DNA of 22,098 nucleotides from a virus: IMG/VR virus record IMGVR_UViG_3300033141_005977, positions 1 to 22,098 of that record; one strand, 5' to 3'. The translations under genes and the position numbers were made by a program. A model generated the notes under the pieces. It saw only the letters and a program-made list of their open reading frames with translations. It was not told the DNA's origin and made no database searches. Below, piece after piece: positions 6,413-13,113 of this stretch. Numbering within the stretch: the first letter of the stretch is position 1; each line of letters starts with the position of its first letter.

Positions 6413-9030
6413 GTGATCACACTTTAATAGCAGCTTATCCGCTTGGCTTCGGAATCGAAGACTTGCAGGACAGCTACGATGGATATAGTGCCCAAAACAT
6501 GACATTTGCTGGAGATGTGGAACTCGGCGGATTACCCGTCGCAGATTTCAACAGCTCTTATTACGGCATCGATAATGCTCTAGAAAATGGTCTTGACACA
6601 GAGTATTCAATCTCAATGTGGATTAAACCAGATTCGCTTCCTGCGGGCAGTGCCCAAAGAACTATTATGGCAAATGAGCAACACGGCTCTTATTATAATA
6701 CCTTTGGAATCCAACAGATGTCCGATGGACAGCTTTACATCCATCACAGATCTGCCAATGGTGGCGCCTATGATATCGCATTTACCGGTGTGTCCCTTGC
6801 GGTAGACGAATGGTACCATGTCACTGCAACATGGAGTGGCACACAAATCAAGTGGTATGTCGATGGTGAATTGACAAGCACCACGGCCGCCACAAGGGTT
6901 CCTTGGAACTCTCCAGCTACACTCTGGATCGGCGCAAATGCAACGAAAACCAATAAAACATACTACGACGGTAAAATGTCGGATTTAAGGTTCTGGTATT
7001 CAGAACTTACTGCATCCGATATCTCGGAGTTATATGCAGCAGGACAAGTTCCGATAGACTTGGGCCTCGTCCTTCATCATGACTGTGATGATGCGACAGC
7101 CGAAATCGGTTCGGATGTGACCTTTACTGATGTTTCCATTGGCTCATCTTTAGGTCGCACACATTGGGATTTTGCGAATCTCAATTCAAAAGCACCATTG
7201 GATGTGAATAACCTGCCAGACATGTCTGGCGATTGGACCGTTTCGATGTGGTTTTCGGAGATGACAGCTCCAACCACTTGGCGATCCATTGCAAAAAGTC
7301 AAACAGAAATCTTGGGAGTGGTTTCAAGTCCGCATCACTCACCCGCTAACACACTGGGTGTTTACACAACCACTGGTTATGTAAGCGCTGGATACTCGAT
7401 GAATTATTTGAATTTTCAAAACTGGAATCACATGGTTATCGTCGGTAGCGGAACAACTACCAAATTTTATATTAATGGATCACATGTCGGAACAGCACCA
7501 GTGAAAATTTCAACAGATCTCTATTCAATAAATAATCAACCCGTTGGGGCTTACAATCAGTTGTTTGCAAACAACATGGACGATTTACGAGCTTGGAATC
7601 GTGCACTCTCAGAAATTGAAGTTCAAGCCCTCCACCTAACAACAACTGTCACGCCATCTCTAACAGATGATCTTGTAGCAAAATATGCTCTTGATACTGA
7701 TGCATCTGATTCTGTTGGATCGAATGACGGAACAGTGACTGGTGTTGATTTCATATCAGATTCTGGAAGAACCGTTGCCTCATTCGACGCATCTGCTGGT
7801 GAGAAGATTCATTTTGGCGATGTTGACGATGTTGACTTTGGAACCGCTGATTTCTCGGTTGGAGCTTGGGTTAACTTTAACTCTATCTCAACGGGCCCAT
7901 TTGTTTCGCCAGTCGTTCAAAAAGGTCAGACAAGCTTGGCCAATTGGAGCGGATATGCCCTGAACGCTTATCAAGGACAAATGAGGTTCGGGGTAGGTGG
8001 AAATAATGGAGTTAAAGTTGCCGCAGCTGCAATTACAACAGGCGATTGGCATCATGTAGTTGGTACAAGAAAAGGCGCGGCTATAAAGCTGTATATTGAC
8101 GGCTCTTTGGTGGATACACAAGCCGATACAATGACTAGGAATGTTAGCACACATTTGCCATTAACTTTTGGTTCCATTAACAATGGTACAGAATACAATG
8201 GATTGTTGGATGCAATGGTTGACGATGTTCGAGTTTGGTCTAGGGCACTCTCTGATTCTGAAGTCTCAACCCTACATGCAGCAGGAGCAGATAGCCCTGC
8301 CCCATCCGGCTATGACTGGACTCACGGCGGAAACTTGTCTGATATTGTCAAATTCTCAAGAGGATATGACATTTCTGGCAATCCTTCTTATGCTTATGCT
8401 AAGAAAGAGTCGGGTGATGGTTCAACAACTCTGTACTTTGCGACAGATTTCCAAACATGGTCAACATTCTCATCATATGCTTCCGGTGTGTCATCAATTG
8501 ACGGCTCCCCAATTTGCATGGAATATGGCCCGAATGGAAAAGTTCTGGTAGGAACAGATAGCGGCAAGTTATATGAAATCGTCCTTGACGGCTCATCGGC
8601 TCCGCAATCTTACTCACTTGTCCATTCAATGGCTGGTAGTGAAGATATCAAGGTCATTAAATATGGTGTATCTTCCAACTTGTGGGCTTTCGAAGCTGGC
8701 GGAAAGGTTTATACCATTCCTGTCGGAGGCGGAGCAGCAGTTGAAAAACTCGACCTAAATGTTGTAGATCAAGCTGGCTCTATCGTGCAGGACATGTCCG
8801 AAGCGAATGATGCTTGGTCAATTGTGGTTCGTCGCTCTGATTTCACCTTCGTGGTGTATCTGGTGTCACCTGACTGGTCAACTGTAAACAACCCTGCTTC
8901 TTTGCAAGCGGTGTTGAGTGCGATCAATCCGGTGGATTTGAACTACTTCTACGATATTGACACTTGGTGTGCTTCTGGTGCTGATGGAACTGTCATTACG
9001 ACAGACGACATCAATAACTGGATCGTATAA
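6403..9030 (+). CDS. Triple LamG-domain (concanavalin-A-like) virion adhesin with propeller-like C-terminus
   Basis: This is likely a surface-exposed virion protein that binds sugars or host surfaces (tail fibre, head decoration or baseplate-linked adhesin). Its 875 aa contain three successive LamG_3-type jelly-roll domains at about 8-214, 222-412 and 423-628. Each shows the signature order (Y/W)S(I/V)(S/G)(M/A)W near the start, W-x-H-(V/M) in the middle, K-(W/F/L)-Y-(V/I)-(D/N)-G, and an ending of D-(L/V)-R-x-W-x-x-x-L-(T/S). Residues 636-875 differ: repeated short segments such as GKVLVGTDSGKLYEI, DAWSIVVRRSD and a final GTVITTDDINNWIV look like blades of a beta-propeller or BNR-type repeat. 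There is no signal peptide, as expected for a virion protein. It has an AGGAGG ribosome-binding site 8 bases upstream. Domain calls are firm; the position in the virion is inference. Confidence 0.82.
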   Translation: MALSDHTLIAAYPLGFGIEDLQDSYDGYSAQNMTFAGDVELGGLPVADFNSSYYGIDNALENGLDTEYSISMWIKPDSLPAGSAQRTIMANEQHGSYYNTFGIQQMSDGQLYIHHRSANGGAYDIAFTGVSLAVDEWYHVTATWSGTQIKWYVDGELTSTTAATRVPWNSPATLWIGANATKTNKTYYDGKMSDLRFWYSELTASDISELYAAGQVPIDLGLVLHHDCDDATAEIGSDVTFTDVSIGSSLGRTHWDFANLNSKAPLDVNNLPDMSGDWTVSMWFSEMTAPTTWRSIAKSQTEILGVVSSPHHSPANTLGVYTTTGYVSAGYSMNYLNFQNWNHMVIVGSGTTTKFYINGSHVGTAPVKISTDLYSINNQPVGAYNQLFANNMDDLRAWNRALSEIEVQALHLTTTVTPSLTDDLVAKYALDTDASDSVGSNDGTVTGVDFISDSGRTVASFDASAGEKIHFGDVDDVDFGTADFSVGAWVNFNSISTGPFVSPVVQKGQTSLANWSGYALNAYQGQMRFGVGGNNGVKVAAAAITTGDWHHVVGTRKGAAIKLYIDGSLVDTQADTMTRNVSTHLPLTFGSINNGTEYNGLLDAMVDDVRVWSRALSDSEVSTLHAAGADSPAPSGYDWTHGGNLSDIVKFSRGYDISGNPSYAYAKKESGDGSTTLYFATDFQTWSTFSSYASGVSSIDGSPICMEYGPNGKVLVGTDSGKLYEIVLDGSSAPQSYSLVHSMAGSEDIKVIKYGVSSNLWAFEAGGKVYTIPVGGGAAVEKLDLNVVDQAGSIVQDMSEANDAWSIVVRRSDFTFVVYLVSPDWSTVNNPASLQAVLSAINPVDLNYFYDIDTWCASGADGTVITTDDINNWIV

Positions 9031-9038
9031 TAGAAAAT

Positions 9039-9077
9039 ATATGCATACTGTGACCGTGCATATTAATCGGTGGTCAC
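9039..9077 (+). promoter_or_regulatory. Possible H-type RNA pseudoknot between the LamG and fibre genes
   Basis: ATATGCA (9039-9045) is the exact inverted complement of TGCATAT (9057-9063), and GTGACC (9050-9055) is the exact inverted complement of GGTCAC (9072-9077). The two pairs interlock in the order S1-S2-S1'-S2' with connecting loops of 4, 1 and 8 bases, which is sterically compatible with an H-type pseudoknot. Otherwise the two hairpins are mutually exclusive alternatives. It ends 40 bases before the AAGGAG site of the fibre gene (9118-9123). Role unknown. Confidence 0.4.
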
Positions 9078-9132
9078 GAATTAATACTTATGTTAGTTAA
9101 TGGGATAATTTACCCCCAAGGAGAAAAAAACA

Positions 9133-12100
9133 ATGAGTAAACGTACAAGATTAAAGGGAATAGATCAGGTAGACATCGCGCTATCTGGGGTTTCCGATTA
9201 TGAGACTTATGCAGATGCTGTATTAGCAGGAGACAGCGGCCTAGCTGACTTATCGATGGACCTTTTCGATATTAAGGCCCTCGCCCTGAGTGCTAGTGTC
9301 GCAGACTATCAGGCTGCAGCTAAAAATCATGCCATCATCAACTATGGCATGCTTAATTATGCAGTCGGAATTGAAGAGGCTCGTGCCCTCGCAGCAGAAG
9401 CTGCAATTCAAGCTGATGTTGATGCAAACGAGGCTGCAGCACTTGCAGCTCGCAATGCAATTCAAGCTGATGTTGATCAAAACGAAGCCGATGCAGATGC
9501 TGCAATCGCCGCACTCCAAGCCGATGTTGATGGAAACGAAGCTGATGCAGATGCTGCAATCGCCGCACTCCAAGCCGATGTTGATGGAAACGAAGCTGAT
9601 GGTGATTCTGATCGTGCTGCTATCCGCAGCGAGATCGCCGCAGCTAAGGTTATTTCTGATGCTCTTCATGCTGCTATCCAGAGTGATGTTGACCAGAACG
9701 AATTAGACTCCGATGCAGCAGAAACATCACTCACGACTCGTCTGGCAGCAGAAGAAGTCGCTCGTGCCGCTGATGTCGATGCCGAAGAAGCTCGTGCCAT
9801 CGCCGCTGAAGCAGTGCTTCAAGCTGATATTGATCAAAATGAAGTGGATGCTGATATCGCAGCAGCATCACTCACCACACGCGTAGCCGCCGAAGAAGCC
9901 GCACGTGCATCTGCAGTTAGTTCTGTTGATGTTCGCTCTGCAGCAGAAGAAGCAGCTCGTGCCGCAGGTGATTCCTCTCTTCAAGTCAGACTGGCTGCAG
10001 AAGAGGGTTCCCGAGCCTCGGGTGATTCCTCACTCCAGACTCGCTTATCCGCAGAAGAAGCAAGAATGGACGCAGTCCTTCTCTCTTCCTCCGCAGACAA
10101 AGACAGTTTCGCTGAAATCGTTTCTTTGATCAACGCTGTTGATCTCACAAACGACAATGACTTGGCAGCCGCCGTCCTTAGTTTGGCAAACGTCGATTCC
10201 GCAGAAGAAGCCGCAAGACTTGCTGCTGATGCCTCACTCACAACCCGTGTTGGTGTTGAAGAGGCTGCAAGAGCTGCAGCCGACTCCTCGCTCACCACTC
10301 GTTTGGGTGTTGAAGAAGCGGCCCGTATTGCTGATGTAGATGCAGAAGAACTTCGTGCATTAGCTGCTGAAGCAGCACTTCAGGCAGACATTGATGCAAA
10401 TGAAGCTGCCTCCGATGCCGCTGAAGCTTCACTCACCACTCGCTTGAGTGCTGAAGAAGTTGCAAGAGCTGCTGCAATTAGCTCTTCCGACATTCGTGTC
10501 GCTGCTGAAGAAGCTGCAAGAGCTGCTGCTGACTCCTCACTCACCACTCGCTTGAGTGCTGAAGAGTCCGCTCGTGTTGCAGATGTTGCTGCACTTCAAG
10601 CCGATGTCGATCAGAACGAATCTGATTCTGATTTCGCCGAAGCATCACTCACCACTCGTTTGGGTGCTGAAGAAGTTGCAAGAGCTGCTGCAGATGCTTC
10701 TATCGTCGTCAAGCACGACGCAGAACTCGCTGCACTTCAAGCTGATGTGGACGGAAACGAATCCGACGCAGATGCTGCCATTGCTGCCCTTCAGGCCGAC
10801 GTGGACGGAAACGAAGCTGATGCAGATGCTGCAATCGCTGCACTTCAAGCTGATGTGGACGGAAACGAAACTGATTCCGATGCCGCAGAAGCATCACTCA
10901 CCACCCGCTTGGGTGTTGAAGAAGCTGCTCGTGCCACGGCCGATGCATCTATAGTCACAAAGCATGATGCAGAGATGGCTGCCCTTCAGGCAGATGTTGA
11001 TGCAAATGAAGTGGCCTCCGATGCTGCTGAAGCCTCACTCACCACTCGTTTGGGTGCTGAAGAGGTTGCAAGAGCTGCAGCTGATGGATCCTTGACAACT
11101 CGTCTTGGTGCCGAAGAAGCTGCAAGAGCTGCTGCAATTTCTACCCTGGAATCAAAGCATGATCTTGAGGATGCTGCAGAACAAACGGCACGTGCCGCTG
11201 CAGATGCATCTTTAAACTCTAAAATTGATGCTGAATCTGCCGCACGAATTATCGATGTTGATGCAGAAGAAGCTCGCGCCCTAGCAGCAGAAGCTGCATT
11301 GCAAGCTGATATCGACCAGAACGAAACTGATTCTGATGTTGCTGAAGCATCACTCACCACTCGTCTCGGTGTCGAAGAGGCTGCAAGAGCAGCCGCTGAT
11401 GGTTCTATTGACACTCGTATGGGTGTTGAAGAAGCAGCAAGAGCAGCTGCAGATACCTCACTGTCTTCACGTGTACTCGCTGAAGAAGGTGCAAGGGCTT
11501 CAGGCGATTCCTCGCTCACTACTCGTTTGGGTACTGAAGAGGCAAGAGTAGATGCTATTTTGCTCGCCGCCGATGCAGATAAAGACAGCTTCGTTGAGAT
11601 CGTTTCTCTGATCAATGCTGTTGATCTTACTAACGACGATGCACTCGCGGCCGCTGTACTTAGCCTCGCAAATGCTGACTCTGCAGAAGAAGCAGCAAGA
11701 ATTGCTGCAGATGCTTCTTTAACCACTCGTTTGGGTGCTGAAGAAGTTGCAAGAGCTGCTGCAGATACCTCACTGACGACTCGTGTCGCAGCAGAGGAGG
11801 CCGCACGTGCTGCTGCTGATGCATCGATCGATGTTGTCAACGCTGCAATGCAGGCTGACATTGATCAGAACGAAACTGATTCTGATGTTGCTGAGGCATC
11901 ACTCACGACTCGTCTCGGTGTCGAAGAGGCTGCAAGAGCTGCCGCTGATGGATCCTTGACAACTCGTCTTGGTGCTGAAGAGTCCGCAAGGGCCGCAGCT
12001 GATGGATCTATCGACACTCGTATGGGTGTTGAAGAGGCCGCAAGAGCTGCAGCTGATGGTTCTTTAACCACTCGTTTGGCTGCAGAAGAAGTCGCTCGTG

Positions 12101-12540
12101 CTGCCGATGTCGATGCTGAGGAGGCCCGTGCATTAGCTGCCGAGGCTGTACTCCAAGCTGATATCGATCAGAACGAAGCAGACGGAGATGCTGCAATGGC
12201 TGCAGAAATCGCTGCTCGCCTCCTTCAAGAAGGAAAGGTAAGCACAGACATCGTAGCTATGAACACCAAATGGCAAATGCATGTATATCCAATCCAGGCA
12301 GCCGATATCGCACCAGGAATGGTTTTGAGTTTCGCTGCAAACGGACACGATCCAATGTCGCAAGTTGCTTATGTATCCATTAACGGTATGATTATGGCAC
12401 CAATCGTCGGCGGTTCGGGTGATTACACTTTGAACTTGGACGGAAGCGGTGATGTTGACGGTATTACTTTCGACATTCAGATTTATGCTGGCGATCGTAT
12501 TGCTTACTACGGTGAGAAAGCTATCACACTTCTGTCGTAA
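9133..12540 (+). CDS. Long alanine-rich fibre protein made of 18-residue helical repeats
   Basis: This is probably a trimeric or otherwise multimeric fibre shaft with a small terminal head, acting in host contact or virion decoration. The 1135 aa divide into three parts. Residues 1-79 form a unique N-terminal part, likely the attachment end. Residues about 80-1040 carry two interleaved 18-residue repeat types, one centred on LQADVDxNEADADAAI and one on SLTTRLGAEEAARAAAD. Residues about 1045-1135 form a compact C-terminal domain rich in beta pattern (VYPIQAADIAPGM, YVSINGMIMAP, GDRIAYYGEK). Two copies of a roughly 45-residue non-repeat insert (ADKDSFxEIVSLINAVDLTND) interrupt the shaft. It has an AAGGAG site at 9118-9123, 9 bases from the ATG, and a strong terminator follows the stop. 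Composition is extreme (Ala, Asp, Glu, Arg, few aromatics in the shaft). The structural role is confident; whether it is a tail or head fibre is unknown. Confidence 0.75.
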   Translation: MSKRTRLKGIDQVDIALSGVSDYETYADAVLAGDSGLADLSMDLFDIKALALSASVADYQAAAKNHAIINYGMLNYAVGIEEARALAAEAAIQADVDANEAAALAARNAIQADVDQNEADADAAIAALQADVDGNEADADAAIAALQADVDGNEADGDSDRAAIRSEIAAAKVISDALHAAIQSDVDQNELDSDAAETSLTTRLAAEEVARAADVDAEEARAIAAEAVLQADIDQNEVDADIAAASLTTRVAAEEAARASAVSSVDVRSAAEEAARAAGDSSLQVRLAAEEGSRASGDSSLQTRLSAEEARMDAVLLSSSADKDSFAEIVSLINAVDLTNDNDLAAAVLSLANVDSAEEAARLAADASLTTRVGVEEAARAAADSSLTTRLGVEEAARIADVDAEELRALAAEAALQADIDANEAASDAAEASLTTRLSAEEVARAAAISSSDIRVAAEEAARAAADSSLTTRLSAEESARVADVAALQADVDQNESDSDFAEASLTTRLGAEEVARAAADASIVVKHDAELAALQADVDGNESDADAAIAALQADVDGNEADADAAIAALQADVDGNETDSDAAEASLTTRLGVEEAARATADASIVTKHDAEMAALQADVDANEVASDAAEASLTTRLGAEEVARAAADGSLTTRLGAEEAARAAAISTLESKHDLEDAAEQTARAAADASLNSKIDAESAARIIDVDAEEARALAAEAALQADIDQNETDSDVAEASLTTRLGVEEAARAAADGSIDTRMGVEEAARAAADTSLSSRVLAEEGARASGDSSLTTRLGTEEARVDAILLAADADKDSFVEIVSLINAVDLTNDDALAAAVLSLANADSAEEAARIAADASLTTRLGAEEVARAAADTSLTTRVAAEEAARAAADASIDVVNAAMQADIDQNETDSDVAEASLTTRLGVEEAARAAADGSLTTRLGAEESARAAADGSIDTRMGVEEAARAAADGSLTTRLAAEEVARAADVDAEEARALAAEAVLQADIDQNEADGDAAMAAEIAARLLQEGKVSTDIVAMNTKWQMHVYPIQAADIAPGMVLSFAANGHDPMSQVAYVSINGMIMAPIVGGSGDYTLNLDGSGDVDGITFDIQIYAGDRIAYYGEKAITLLS
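9487..9594 (+). repeat. Tandem 54-bp repeat, two copies
   Basis: Two adjacent 54-base units (9487-9540 and 9541-9594) are identical except for one base (GCC versus GCT at the first codon). They encode the 18-residue unit ADADAAIAALQADVDGNE inside the fibre shaft. The near-identity at synonymous positions indicates recent duplication or ongoing exchange. Confidence 0.9.
10066..10200 (+). repeat. Copy 1 of a duplicated 45-residue insert in the fibre
   Basis: This segment encodes MDAVLLSSSADKDSF then AEIVSLINAVDLTND and AAAVLSLAN. It matches the segment starting at 11548 with only conservative changes, at an offset of 1482 bases. It breaks the 18-residue coiled repeat and may form a hinge or globular knob on the shaft. 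Confidence 0.85.
10732..10884 (+). repeat. Tandem 54-bp repeat, nearly three copies
   Basis: Units begin at 10732, 10786 and 10840 and encode AALQADVDGNE-type 18-residue repeats. They match each other at most positions and differ mainly at synonymous third bases (GCT/GCC, GAT/GAC). They belong to the same family as the repeat at 9487 but are more diverged from it. Confidence 0.85.
11548..11682 (+). repeat. Copy 2 of the duplicated 45-residue insert in the fibre
   Basis: This segment encodes VDAILLAADADKDSF then VEIVSLINAVDLTND and LAAAVLSLAN. It is the second copy of the insert at 10066, in the same frame and flanked by similar shaft repeats (RASGDSSL before, SAEEAAR after), so the duplication probably included shaft sequence on both sides. 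Confidence 0.85.
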
Positions 12541-12577
12541 TAATCTATAAAGATATATAATTTCAATTATTTGTCTT

Positions 12578-12610
12578 GCCCCTCCACATTTGTGGGGGGG
12601 CACTTTTATT
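12578..12610 (+). terminator. Strong GC-rich intrinsic terminator after the fibre gene
   Basis: GCCCCTCCAC (12578-12587) pairs with GTGGGGGGGC (12592-12601) as 10 base pairs with one T-G wobble. The loop is ATTT, and ACTTTTATTTG follows. It ends the adhesion cassette. Confidence 0.88.
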
Positions 12611-12614
12611 TGTA

Positions 12615-12623
12615 ACTATATAT
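12615..12623 (+). promoter_or_regulatory. ACTATWTAT motif, candidate promoter element
   Basis: ACTATATAT lies just after the terminator and 31 bases before the start at 12655. It is one of four similar AT motifs placed upstream of structural genes in this window. This is a candidate only, with no independent support. Confidence 0.28.
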
Positions 12624-12654
12624 TAGTGTTAAGAGGAACCGAGGAGGGAACAAA

Positions 12655-13038
12655 ATGTTTAAAAATATAATGTCTTTATTTTCCAAAAAGAAGCAGATCT
12701 CCGAAATATTAGAAGAACCCACAGAGGATAAAATTCCAGATCAGCCAGCCCCCCTTCCGGATGTTATAGAGGTCCCGTGGTCCCAATCAGCTGCCATTAA
12801 AAATTTTGAAGATAGCATAAACAAACTACATGGTGATTTAAAGTCCTTTTTCTACGATGTGAAAATGAAAGAATATAAGGCCATAAAGGCAATCGAAAGA
12901 CTGGAAGAGGCATCTGATACGAAAATAAAAGAGATAAAAGAACACTATGGAATCCCAGAGGGTGTTTTCTATTTTTTCGAAATCCCTGAAGCCACCGGCC
13001 GCCCTGGGTTTCTTAAGAAAAAGAAACCAAATAAATAA
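12655..13038 (+). CDS. Small hypothetical phage protein (127 aa) between fibre and sheath
   Basis: I do not recognise this family. The protein has a basic, slightly hydrophobic N-terminus (MFKNIMSLFSKKKQ) and an acidic, proline-rich segment at about 18-42 (EEPTEDKIPDQPAPLPDV). A predicted helical or coiled stretch follows at about 50-93 (FEDSINKLHGDLKSFF, AIERLEEASDTKIKEI), and the tail is lysine-rich (GRPGFLKKKKPNK). It stands alone between a strong terminator upstream and the sheath gene, with a very strong GAGGAGGG ribosome-binding site, so it is likely well expressed. It could be a minor virion or tail-assembly protein from position, but nothing in the sequence proves it. Confidence 0.7.
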   Translation: MFKNIMSLFSKKKQISEILEEPTEDKIPDQPAPLPDVIEVPWSQSAAIKNFEDSINKLHGDLKSFFYDVKMKEYKAIKAIERLEEASDTKIKEIKEHYGIPEGVFYFFEIPEATGRPGFLKKKKPNK

Positions 13039-13060
13039 TCCGTCTTTGGAAAAATAAGAA

Positions 13061-13069
13061 ACTATTTAT
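13061..13069 (+). promoter_or_regulatory. ACTATWTAT motif upstream of the sheath gene
   Basis: ACTATTTAT lies 44 bases before the sheath ATG, in a 75-base non-coding gap. It shares its core with the motifs at 12615, 15994 and 17645. It may be a late promoter element of the phage; unproven. Confidence 0.3.
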
Positions 13070-13113
13070 CTATGTGATAAAACAATCTAGATTTTTATAG
13101 GAGAATCCCTGGA

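Noticed and set aside
9290-9706. Out-of-frame + strand open frames inside the fibre and LamG genes
   Set aside because: They overlap well-supported long genes completely, have biased, unnatural composition and no ribosome-binding sites.
10986-11861. 291-codon open frame on the - strand inside the fibre gene
   Set aside because: It is antisense to the Ala/Glu/Arg repeat codons and translates into Ser/Ala/Val repeats mirroring the fibre. The GC-rich repeat composition keeps the frame open. It has no ribosome-binding site or independent family.
9376-12240. Possible CRISPR array or satellite DNA because of many short repeats
   Set aside because: The repeats are in-frame multiples of 54 bases without unique spacers, vary mainly at synonymous positions and encode a continuous helical protein.
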